Shown here: positions 37,627-43,934 of the stretch, piece after piece
How the letters are laid out: each line of letters opens with the position of its first letter
Numbering within the stretch: the first letter of the stretch is position 1
Virus record (IMG/VR): IMGVR_UViG_3300047443_000093
Location: 1 to 44,369 of that record
Reading direction: 5' to 3' (one strand)
DNA length: 44,369 nt
Origin: a virus
Program-made: the position numbers and the translations under genes
The notes under the pieces: model-generated
What the model was told of the DNA's origin: nothing
What the model saw: the letters and a program-made list of their open reading frames with translations, nothing else
Database searches by the model: none

Positions 37627-38036
37627 TGCTCGGCATACTCGACTATCTGAAAATCGGAGCCGGCTGCGCGGCCGGCATCCTGATCACCTCGCTCTACTGG
37701 ACCGGTCTGCCGATCCTCAACGACTACCCCATCCTCAAGAATATACCGCTCCTCGGCGATATCGCGGTCGGCCATGTCCAGACGGTCAAGGATGAAGCCC
37801 TGAAGGGCTATGTGCTCGAAAGCGAGAAAACCACGGCGGAAGCCAAGGCGACCGAGATGGAGCGCCAACGCAACGCCTATGCGCAATCCTATGAGGAGCT
37901 GCGCAAGCGTGCAGCTGCGGCCGATCAATCCAAGGATCAGAAAGATGCGAAGCTCAAGAAATCCATTGCCGGGGATACTGGCGACGATGACGCTGTTTGG
38001 ACTGGTAGCGATATCGAGTGGCTGCAGCACAACTGA
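37626..38036 (+). CDS. inner-membrane spanin (Rz-like)
   Basis: A 136-aa protein with one N-terminal membrane segment (residues 1-30) followed by a long Ala/Lys/Glu/Gln-rich coiled coil (about 55-120), the standard i-spanin build. The outer-membrane partner is encoded in another frame from 37945, overlapping by 92 bases. Spanins fuse the inner and outer membranes in the last step of lysis. ATG 37626 overlaps the previous stop. Confidence 0.85.
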   Translation: MLGILDYLKIGAGCAAGILITSLYWTGLPILNDYPILKNIPLLGDIAVGHVQTVKDEALKGYVLESEKTTAEAKATEMERQRNAYAQSYEELRKRAAAADQSKDQKDAKLKKSIAGDTGDDDAVWTGSDIEWLQHN

Positions 38037-38277
38037 GGAGCGCCTGACAAAGGCCGCGACGGCCAAGGGGCAGATCGCGGCCGGCGTTGACATCGGCGCA
38101 CTGCCGGAGCGATGCAGGCAGCATATCAGCCGTGTCTATCCAAAGGCGGGCGAGAAAGCCCGCTGGACGCAAAAGGGCTGGGAAAACAGCGCGGGCGTCA
38201 CCGACGACCAGATCGACTTCTGCGCCGCCTTTGATGATGCCAGGCGCGCAAGGCTCGCCAATGGGACGCCGCGATAG
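37945..38277 (+). CDS. outer-membrane spanin lipoprotein (Rz1-like), embedded
   Basis: A 110-aa protein starting inside the Rz-like gene in a different frame, with AAGGA before its ATG. It has a lipoprotein signal (ILATMTLFGLVAISSGC) with the lipidated Cys at residue 27, then a 83-residue periplasmic part. It is longer and less Pro-rich than the classic 40-residue Rz1, and carries cysteines (ERCRQH and DFCAAF) that could form disulfides. Confidence 0.85.
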   Translation: MRSSRNPLPGILATMTLFGLVAISSGCSTTEERLTKAATAKGQIAAGVDIGALPERCRQHISRVYPKAGEKARWTQKGWENSAGVTDDQIDFCAAFDDARRARLANGTPR

Positions 38278-38386
38278 GTCGCGCATTGTCATCATCGCCG
38301 ATCTCCTCGGCTTTCTCACGACATCGGTCATGCTTGCGGCGCTTCTGCTGCTGGCATGGCATTCGGTCTTAATACTCCATCGCTGA
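38261..38386 (+). CDS. tiny membrane protein (41 aa)
   Basis: A basic start (MGRRDRSR) precedes one long hydrophobic stretch (IVIIADLLGFLTTSVMLAAL and onward). It overlaps the end of the spanin lipoprotein gene by 17 bases and ends eight bases before the next gene. It could be a holin regulator or antiholin. Supported by context and composition only. Confidence 0.5.
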   Translation: MGRRDRSRIVIIADLLGFLTTSVMLAALLLLAWHSVLILHR

Positions 38387-38394
38387 GGGGCGAA

Positions 38395-38724
38395 ATGGCT
38401 ATCAATGATTTTATGGACGCACTTGGCATCAAGGTCGGCGTTGCAGTTGCAGGACTAATGGGCGGCGTCCTGCGTGGCCTTTCCCGCCGCCGATACACGG
38501 CACGCGAGATATTTGCCTCGCCGATCTGCGGCGCGATCGCGGCCGCCTATCTGACGGAGCCGGTGCTGTACTATCTTCGGTCGCTCAACTGGCCGCTGCC
38601 AAATCCCGATATTGCCGCTATGAACGCGACGGCCTTCGTGGTCGGCGTCTGCGCCATGTGGATCGCGGATATCATCTTCGACGAGCTGCTGCGCCGGTTC
38701 AAGGATCGCGGCGAACTCCTATAG
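38395..38724 (+). CDS. putative holin
   Basis: A 109-aa protein with three probable membrane segments: VGVAVAGLMGGVLRGL (about 13-28), ASPICGAIAAAYLTEPVLYY (about 42-61) and TAFVVGVCAMWIADIIF (about 82-98). Basic residues separate the first two. This fits class I holins. A GAGGGG site precedes the start. It is the last gene of the late operon, just ahead of a strong terminator. Confidence 0.72.
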   Translation: MAINDFMDALGIKVGVAVAGLMGGVLRGLSRRRYTAREIFASPICGAIAAAYLTEPVLYYLRSLNWPLPNPDIAAMNATAFVVGVCAMWIADIIFDELLRRFKDRGELL

Positions 38725-38743
38725 CGCCGATGTAGTGCGCAAT

Positions 38744-38776
38744 AAAAAAGGCGGACACAAAGTCCGCCTTCTATTT
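38744..38776. terminator. bidirectional terminator ending the late operon
   Basis: AAGGCGGAC-ACAAA-GTCCGCCTT is a perfect 9-bp stem, with A6 on the left and a T-rich right side. It serves both the late operon (plus strand) and the converging membrane-protein pair (minus strand). Confidence 0.88.
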
Positions 38777-38795
38777 CGAAAGAACGATCAAACGC

Positions 38796-39419
38796 CTACG
38801 CAGCGACCATACCGTTATCGTGCATGTCGCTGTGCGAATGGCTCATCTTATGATCCATCTTCGACACGTATCGCGAGATTTTGGTCGTAGCTTCTACCTC
38901 TACTCGTTCGTCTGATGCGGACTGAGCCATAAATGCCTTAAAGGCGGAAGCCGTATCCGGCCAACGAAGGAGAAGCGCGATAAGGCCAGATTTCATCGCT
39001 TTCTCGAACTCTCCATAGAGATCAATTCGAGTTTTGCGAAGGTTTTCAAGCTCGCGATCGACGTCGCCTGAGCTTGTCCGCCGCTTATGTTCCAGCGATC
39101 CTTTGGTAAATTCAGACACAATGTACTGAGCTACGCGGTGGCTAGACAGGCCGTGGCTCATGCCAACGAGCATGGTTAGCAGAGGCGCGCTCAAGGCACC
39201 GTCTGAGCATAGCGTTTTCATTGCGCTATAATGCGCCTCCAGCGCCTGATGGGCGACGGTCAACTCGATGAGCCGCTCCCGATGCCGTCTAGAGCGCGCC
39301 TTGAGATAGGCAGCGACAACAACGCATATCGAGATCGCGACCGCGACGGGGAGCAATATCTGTGTGTCATATGTCATCATGGCACCAAACTGCTGGAGAA
39401 GGGTAAAAGTTCCGTTCAC
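38796..39419 (-). CDS. membrane-anchored hypothetical protein (cassette gene 2)
   Basis: A 207-aa protein. One membrane segment at about residues 20-40 (ILLPVAVAISICVVVAAYLK) is followed by a basic juxtamembrane stretch and a long helical cytoplasmic part, with a His/Met-rich tail (KMDHKMSHSHSDMHDNGM). The tail could bind metal. It is coupled to the preceding gene by an ATGA overlap. Codons appear less GC-biased than the structural genes. An accessory, host-benefit or exclusion role is plausible. No family recognised. Confidence 0.68.
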   Translation of the reverse strand: MNGTFTLLQQFGAMMTYDTQILLPVAVAISICVVVAAYLKARSRRHRERLIELTVAHQALEAHYSAMKTLCSDGALSAPLLTMLVGMSHGLSSHRVAQYIVSEFTKGSLEHKRRTSSGDVDRELENLRKTRIDLYGEFEKAMKSGLIALLLRWPDTASAFKAFMAQSASDERVEVEATTKISRYVSKMDHKMSHSHSDMHDNGMVAA

Positions 39420-39775
39420 TTTACTGGGCTTTTCTTGGTTGAAGCTTGCGGGTCGTTTCTAACCGGCACGTTTGCTCCTGTTTTCTTCTGAGCGAGCTTT
39501 TTGGCTTTTATTTGCTCAAGCTTTACCTCGTTTTGCAACTGGAGTTGCGTGATTTCCAGTTCCTTCATGCTTACTTCGTGCCGGTCATTTCGCTCGGCTC
39601 TGCATATATATAGTAGATAGGCTGCGGAAGGGAAGCCGCAAGCCAACCAAGGGTTGACTTTTAGCCATATCAAAACAATGGCGCAGGCCACAAGTGAAAA
39701 GATCAGCAGCGCCTCCGCCTTCGGAGAAAGCCCTTTCACTATGTTTTTTGCAAGACCAACAAGCATATTTTCCAT
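39416..39775 (-). CDS. membrane protein with coiled-coil tail (cassette gene 1)
   Basis: A 119-aa protein with two hydrophobic segments (about 22-38, EALLIFSLVACAIVLIWL, and 43-56, LACGFPSAAYLLYI) followed by a charged coiled coil (about 65-100) and a Lys-rich end. The start at 39775 is uncertain; no good ribosome site is seen and a GTG at 39832 is possible. With the next gene it makes a two-gene membrane cassette bounded by a terminator. Function unknown. Confidence 0.6.
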   Translation of the reverse strand: MENMLVGLAKNIVKGLSPKAEALLIFSLVACAIVLIWLKVNPWLACGFPSAAYLLYICRAERNDRHEVSMKELEITQLQLQNEVKLEQIKAKKLAQKKTGANVPVRNDPQASTKKSPVK

Positions 39776-39916
39776 AATTGGCACCGGATGTAAATCTGGC
39801 GGACAACTAATGGATTTTATTTTTCTTGTCACTATACACGCGATGCTATTAGCCGGATATTACCAGAAATAAGTAGATCGGTCCCCAATAAGCTTGAAGT
39901 TGTCTTCCGGCGATCC

Positions 39917-40132
39917 TTATTTTTCTGACGCACGCTCCCACGAGCTTGCTGGAACATGCTCAATGAGACTGGTGTCGAGCGTCATTTGACGCGCATTTAT
40001 GTTCGCGTCAAACCAAAGCAGCTCGGCAAGCTCGGTATCAGCCGCTTGCAGGTGAAGCTTGATCACCAGCATCGAAGGGGAGCGCATGCCTTTGGTCCGG
40101 ACGATGTCGCCGAAACGGATTGTTTCACTCAT
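39917..40132 (-). CDS. YodC/DUF2158-like small protein
   Basis: A 71-aa protein. ETIRFGDIVRTKGMRSPSML and AELLWFDANINARQM match the pattern of the YodC family (GDxVxLKSGGPxMTV then WF). Family role unknown. It is the last gene of the LexA-box operon and overlaps the previous gene by ATGA. Confidence 0.72.
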   Translation of the reverse strand: MSETIRFGDIVRTKGMRSPSMLVIKLHLQAADTELAELLWFDANINARQMTLDTSLIEHVPASSWERASEK

Positions 40133-40335
40133 TGGCTTGCCTGCGCCCTTCTGCTCGCTCGTCGTTCCTCGACCCATTCCCGATCGGGAAAGTGATCCCA
40201 GCACCAAAAGCTGTTTTGACCCTTTACCGGCTCATAGCCCAGCATTCCCCACACCTTGCATCCCGGCTCTTCGCAATAGTGCTCGAATAGATGCGATGGA
40301 AGCGGCCGGGCGATGGTCGACGCTTCATCGCCCAT
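40129..40335 (-). CDS. small Cys/His-containing protein
   Basis: A 68-aa protein whose residues HYCEEPGCKVWGMLG followed by FWCWDHFPDREW provide two Cys, one Cys and His ligands for a possible zinc site. The ends are basic. It is translationally coupled on both sides (TGATG and ATGA). Unrecognised. Confidence 0.62.
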   Translation of the reverse strand: MGDEASTIARPLPSHLFEHYCEEPGCKVWGMLGYEPVKGQNSFWCWDHFPDREWVEERRASRRAQASQ

Positions 40336-40634
40336 CAGTTCAGTTCCGCCTTGTGCGCTTTGTCGATCGATCCCAGCAGTGAATCCGAGAAGCCTTCCAA
40401 CGCGACTAGCGCATTCGCGAAGCGCTGCGCATCGGGCGTCCCGAGGACGCTCATTCCGTTATCTTTGAGATCGCGACCGACCTGAACGATCACGGAATTG
40501 GCAAATTCACGCATATCCGGCGTCGTTGATCCGAGGCTGCCGAGTAAATGGCCGATCATGATGTCGTGCATCAGGCAACGTGCATCCAATTCGGCGATAG
40601 TGCTTTCCAGTTTTTTAACGCGGCTCTCGATCAT
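40335..40634 (-). CDS. small coiled-coil hypothetical protein
   Basis: A 99-aa protein. It opens with a short heptad-like helix (VKKLESTIAELDARCLMHDI), as in small phage proteins of this type, and ends in a helical segment (RFANALVALEGFSDSLLGSI). Overlaps the SRAP gene by ATGA. Function unknown. Confidence 0.62.
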   Translation of the reverse strand: MIESRVKKLESTIAELDARCLMHDIMIGHLLGSLGSTTPDMREFANSVIVQVGRDLKDNGMSVLGTPDAQRFANALVALEGFSDSLLGSIDKAHKAELN

Positions 40635-41368
40635 TTTTCATCTCCCGAGGATTTCTTCGCTGGCAACAGCATCAGCTCATCATCTGGCAATGGCCGCTGA
40701 AGCGGCTTCGCTTCTTCCCACGGCGCTGTTAGCCAGGTCCCGACTTCGTCCTGATTTCTTAGGATGACGGGCATAGCCTTTTGATGAATCGGCCCAACGA
40801 TCGCGTTCGGCTCGGTCGTCAGGAAGCCGTAGAGATCGACCGTAATCTCTCCCTCCTTGACCTTCCTCACCGATTGCCATTGCGGCACCCATATGCCTGC
40901 GAAGAACATCAGCGGTTCGTCGGCGCTGCCTGCGAACCATGCGTTTGGAGTTCTGCCGCCCTCGATTTTGCTTGCTGGATCGGGCTCGGCAAACCGGTTG
41001 AAGGGCACAACGCAACGGTTCTCCACGCCTAGCCATCTCTTCCAATGTTTGCTCGATGTGTTGCGGACGTTCGTCGTACCTCCATCAGGCTCCATCCTCA
41101 AAAGCTCGTCGAAGTCGATTTGCTTGCCCTTGGCGCGGAGCTTGTCGGCTCGCTTTGTCGTGGCGTCCAGAAGTGCTTTCTGAGAAGAGGGCAGTCCCCA
41201 TCGAACCTTCACCAGCTCCCGGCCGGCAGACGTATTCCGGACGATCGGTCCCATTTGATCGGGATAGAGGTCCAGCTCCGGCTCAAGGTTCCCGACGCTG
41301 TCGATCAACGCCTTGGTGATCTGGCGAATGGATTCCTGGTTGGTCGAGATATTATAGAGATTGCACAT
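40631..41368 (-). CDS. SRAP-family protein (YedK/HMCES-like)
   Basis: A 245-aa protein that would crosslink to abasic sites in single-stranded DNA and shield them. The catalytic Cys2 follows the initiator Met (MCNLYN). The Asn-Arg motif is TTNVRNTSS (around 98-106), the active-site Glu is E128 in VPFNRFAEP, and the His is H195 in PIHQKAMPVIL. An SOS-type LexA box controls the operon from 42144, in keeping with the family's link to DNA damage. It would protect phage or host DNA during SOS. Confidence 0.93.
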   Translation of the reverse strand: MCNLYNISTNQESIRQITKALIDSVGNLEPELDLYPDQMGPIVRNTSAGRELVKVRWGLPSSQKALLDATTKRADKLRAKGKQIDFDELLRMEPDGGTTNVRNTSSKHWKRWLGVENRCVVPFNRFAEPDPASKIEGGRTPNAWFAGSADEPLMFFAGIWVPQWQSVRKVKEGEITVDLYGFLTTEPNAIVGPIHQKAMPVILRNQDEVGTWLTAPWEEAKPLQRPLPDDELMLLPAKKSSGDEK

Positions 41369-41379
41369 TCAAAACTCCT

Positions 41380-41883
41380 CTATCCTCGCGTTTGCGAGAC
41401 CACGACGATTTTCGCTGAGCCTTTGAGGCTGCATTTCTTGCACCTCAGCAGCTGCGCGGCGTCAGAGACTGGAGCATCCTTTCCTAAGATTTTCTCCAGC
41501 CTTAGTCGTTCAACCTCGGTCTTCCGTCCGCAAGTGCAATGCGCATAGAGCCTATGCCACTCCCTCAGGTCCGAAAATGCAACAGCATCATTCTTTCTGG
41601 CCTTCGGATCGATGTATCCCCTCAGCTTCGCCCATTCTTCGGGCGAAAAGTGAAAATGAAGGCGGCATCGATTGCTAAATCCATTCTCGGTGCGTGTGCA
41701 ACCCAGAGATTTGGCGACCGGTGATAGAAGCGATGGCATCCCGAGATTGCCATACTCTTCCAAAAGCTCCTTTCGATTGAGACGACGCAGGATCTCGCAA
41801 TCCTCGCAGATGACGTCGACGGTCTCCCCCTTGTGGTCAGCAAGCATATTGGGAGGTGATTCTGCACGTTCAGTGTTGCTCAT
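41380..41883 (-). CDS. putative zinc-binding protein
   Basis: A 167-aa protein with CEDC near residue 26, CTCG around 118 and CKKC near 148, giving possible zinc ribbons. A central region with NRCRLHFHFSPEEWAKLRGY may be a DNA- or protein-binding segment. It lies just upstream of the SRAP gene in the LexA-box operon and overlaps the 63-aa gene by 14 bases. No family recognised. Confidence 0.68.
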   Translation of the reverse strand: MSNTERAESPPNMLADHKGETVDVICEDCEILRRLNRKELLEEYGNLGMPSLLSPVAKSLGCTRTENGFSNRCRLHFHFSPEEWAKLRGYIDPKARKNDAVAFSDLREWHRLYAHCTCGRKTEVERLRLEKILGKDAPVSDAAQLLRCKKCSLKGSAKIVVVSQTRG

Positions 41884-42061
41884 CAGATCGCATGTGCTCG
41901 ACTACGGCGCGGGCGTTGGCGATCTTCCGCAGAAATGCATCCGACTTAGCGATGGTGCCGTTTCCCTGCCGCTGATCAAAGACATCCTCACCGAGGAAGG
42001 CGATTAGGTCACGAATGACTTCTGCATCGCCGGGAGTGATTGTGTAGTCGGTCATTTGCAT
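41870..42061 (-). CDS. small hypothetical protein, first gene of LexA-box operon
   Basis: A 63-aa helical protein (PGDAEVIRDLIAFLGEDVFD, later SDAFLRKIANARAVVEHMRS). The GGAG site favours the start at 42061, though an ATG at 42055 is equally near. It is the first gene after the LexA-box promoter. Confidence 0.62.
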   Translation of the reverse strand: MQMTDYTITPGDAEVIRDLIAFLGEDVFDQRQGNGTIAKSDAFLRKIANARAVVEHMRSDEQH

Positions 42062-42143
42062 GGTGCACGTCTCCGTTCCGCCGATCGCGGACGGTCCTCT
42101 TTTTCAAATTGTCGGTAAACCTAGACCGTGCCCGGCCTCGTTT

Positions 42144-42158
42144 GTTCTTATTATGTTC
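42144..42158. promoter_or_regulatory. LexA (SOS) box of the SRAP operon
   Basis: GTTC-TTATTAT-GTTC matches the alphaproteobacterial LexA direct repeat exactly. On the minus strand it reads GAAC-ATAATAA-GAAC and encloses the -10 hexamer of the leftward promoter, so LexA binding would block transcription. Confidence 0.82.
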
Positions 42159-42177
42159 TTGTTTGGCGGCGAGTCAA
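42150..42177 (-). promoter_or_regulatory. promoter of the SRAP operon
   Basis: On the minus strand CTTGACT gives a -35 (TTGACT, 42177-42172), followed by a 16-bp spacer and a CATAAT -10 (42155-42150). The first start codon is about 90 bases downstream. The close match to consensus and the overlapping LexA box make this the clearest promoter in the window. Confidence 0.75.
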
Positions 42178-42196
42178 GAGATGCGTGCAGCATCCG

Positions 42197-42517
42197 TCAA
42201 TCGTGATAAAGCCGCTTCAGGCGTTTATAGGCTTTTCCATGTCGGAAGGACCGGTAGAGTTCATCCTCTTCTCCATCCATATGTTCAAGCTGATGATCGA
42301 GGAGAATGATCATTTCGGCCATCGTATCGATTTCAGACGCGAAGTGGTCGATGTAGAGCTTCGTGACGATGCGAAGCTCGGCAGCTGGCAGGCTGGCACT
42401 CCCGTTGATTATCTGTAACGCGCCGGACTCCAGACCACTGAGGTGCCGATTCGTCTGCTCAATATGGAACATGAGCTTGTCACGTTGGTCCTTCAGGTCC
42501 TCTCTCAAATCATCCAT
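42197..42517 (-). CDS. coiled-coil hypothetical protein
   Basis: A 106-aa, mostly helical protein (DDLREDLKDQRDKLMFHIEQ then a Leu-rich middle and RLKRLYHD at the end). It is probably dimeric. The gene lies 20 bp beyond the SRAP promoter's -35, so it reads into that promoter region and may affect it. No family recognised. Confidence 0.62.
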   Translation of the reverse strand: MDDLREDLKDQRDKLMFHIEQTNRHLSGLESGALQIINGSASLPAAELRIVTKLYIDHFASEIDTMAEMIILLDHQLEHMDGEEDELYRSFRHGKAYKRLKRLYHD

Positions 42518-42528
42518 TTTAGAGACCT

Positions 42529-42762
42529 TTATTTGGTGGGTTTGATTTTCGATAAAATATCGTTCAGCACCTCGATCTGCGCTGAGCCGAGCATCCTATT
42601 GTCAGCCAGCGTCGAGAGGGCGGTCGCTACCTCTTCATCTGACCATCCAGCCGCTTCGGCTCGATCTGCGAGATCGCCGAAGGCGTCGCTCAATGCGGCC
42701 TGGCATTCGAGGTCACGGTCCGGGTGATCTTCAACTACGGCTGGCGGCTTTATATCGCTCAT
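42529..42762 (-). CDS. small acidic hypothetical protein
   Basis: A 77-aa protein with helices (CQAALSDAFGDLADRAEAAG then SDEEVATALSTLADNRMLGS) of a type common in Rhizobiales as short uncharacterised proteins. A GTG start at 42819 would add 19 residues; neither start has a strong ribosome site. The 283 bp upstream (42763-43045) show no gene I can support. Confidence 0.58.
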   Translation of the reverse strand: MSDIKPPAVVEDHPDRDLECQAALSDAFGDLADRAEAAGWSDEEVATALSTLADNRMLGSAQIEVLNDILSKIKPTK

Positions 42763-43045
42763 GACTAAAGTGTCAGCGAGGAAATCGGGAACGTCAATAG
42801 ACGGAAGGCCGGTTAACACTGATCATCCGTCGTTTTACAGCCGCATTGATACTAAACGGCAATTTCGCGTGGGAATGGCTGAGTTTTACAGCTAAGTGCT
42901 GGCGCCATCGACAATAAGTCGAGCTTCCCAAGCTGATGCCGTAAAGATTCTAAGGTTGCATTGCCAAGCGGTCGATCGCATGCATAGATGGAAATGGCGA
43001 CATGGTCGCGCATCGGTTTGCATGGTCGCTGAAGGTGGTGAGTTG

Positions 43046-43552
43046 ATGAGCCCTGAAGAAAAAGCTTACGAGATCAACCTTCGTGCGGCAGAGCGTGAGC
43101 ATGACTCTCTGCGAAAAGCGGCGGAAACGCATAATAGCCAAATCGAAGTATTCTCAATAGCAGCCATGCGCGCGCCAGCCCTTGCGGCGGCTGGCGGAAT
43201 AGCTGCGGCTCTGGGCTTTTATAGCGCAAATCATGTCCAGATATCGGGTAACGCTGCGGCGACCAATGAATTTGGGCAAATCCTAGTTTGGCTCCTAAGC
43301 GCGCTTCTACTAACGATCGTCGCTCCAGGCTTAGCGTATTTTAGTCAGCTTGCGTATGCGTACGCAGCGAGCAGCCAAACCTACACTTGGGAACACCCAT
43401 ACGTTCGGAATGAAAAACTATTTAAGCCCGCTAAACTGATTGGCGACATTTCCAGGTGGGCATGCGTGCTATTTGTTTTGGCTTCCGTTATTTGCACCGC
43501 GATGGGAGGTATATCCCTGCTGCGACTTATCGATGCGATGTCTGGTCCATAA
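43046..43552 (+). CDS. three-pass membrane protein next to attR (moron candidate)
   Basis: A 168-aa protein. A charged N-terminal helix (PEEKAYEINLRAAEREHDSL) is followed by hydrophobic segments at about 45-62 (PALAAAGGIAAALGFYSA), 78-100 (ILVWLLSALLLTIVAPGLAY) and 140-163 (WACVLFVLASVICTAMGGIS). The start at 43046 has GAAGGTGG upstream. Position at the prophage end, opposite in direction to its neighbour, is typical of lysogen-expressed exclusion or conversion genes. No family recognised. Confidence 0.68.
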   Translation: MSPEEKAYEINLRAAEREHDSLRKAAETHNSQIEVFSIAAMRAPALAAAGGIAAALGFYSANHVQISGNAAATNEFGQILVWLLSALLLTIVAPGLAYFSQLAYAYAASSQTYTWEHPYVRNEKLFKPAKLIGDISRWACVLFVLASVICTAMGGISLLRLIDAMSGP

Positions 43553-43567
43553 TAACCGGAAGATGCG

Positions 43568-43643
43568 TTGGACACTTTTCCTAAAAGCATAATGATCTTG
43601 TGTGATCGCTCTGTGTCCAGCTTTTTACCAAGAGATTGAAATC
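43568..43643. promoter_or_regulatory. candidate integrase arm-binding sites, right end
   Basis: TTGGACACTTTT (43568-43579), an inverted GTGTCCA (43613-43619) and ATTGAAATC (43635-43643) repeat the motifs seen inside attL. The rest of 43553-43660 shows no gene. Confidence 0.5.
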
Positions 43644-43660
43644 ATTAAATTGAGGCATCT

Positions 43661-43677
43661 CGGCTCTGGGCACCACT
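43661..43677 (+). repeat. attR core (17 bp)
   Basis: An exact copy of the tRNA-Phe 3' end at 114-130, without the rest of the tRNA. It marks the right junction of the prophage. Confidence 0.93.
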
Positions 43678-43814
43678 TAAATCCACAGGAAAATCAGCGT
43701 TTTATCCAGGTTTCGTCTCTTTCGCGCCGCGTTGTGTTGCAATTCATTCCTCCGCATTTCCAATGCTTTTGTATCTATTCGATTTTTGCGCAATTCCGGG
43801 TGGCGTATTAGCAA

Positions 43815-43934
43815 ATGATCGTTGCACTGCTCGTTCTGGCTCTTCTCGCGATACTCTTCCGGGGAGTCTTACGAACCCTTTTCTTAGCCCTCGCATTGAT
43901 CGTGCTATTTATCATCCTCTTGGTTTCAGTGTGA
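43815..43934 (+). CDS. small hydrophobic protein in host flank (39 aa)
   Basis: The frame encodes a protein that is almost wholly membrane-like (IVALLVLALLAILF, a short basic turn FRGVLRT, then LFLALALIVLFIILLVSV), suggesting a two-helix hairpin. It lies outside the prophage. Ribosome site weak; supported by composition only. Confidence 0.4.
   Translation: MIVALLVLALLAILFRGVLRTLFLALALIVLFIILLVSV

Larger units (their letters stand above)
114..43677. mobile_element. complete siphovirus-type prophage in tRNA-Phe
   Basis: The element is bounded by 17-bp direct repeats and carries integrase, repressor and cro-like genes, replication genes, two DNA methyltransferases and terminase. It also carries an HK97-type head module, a long-tail module, a lysis cassette and accessory genes. 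No structural gene is visibly interrupted, so it looks intact. An HK97-fold capsid, tail tube and tape measure without a contractile sheath indicate siphovirus morphology. The tail tip module (DUF2163-like, DUF6950-like, gpJ-like) resembles modules common in alphaproteobacterial phages. Confidence 0.93.
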
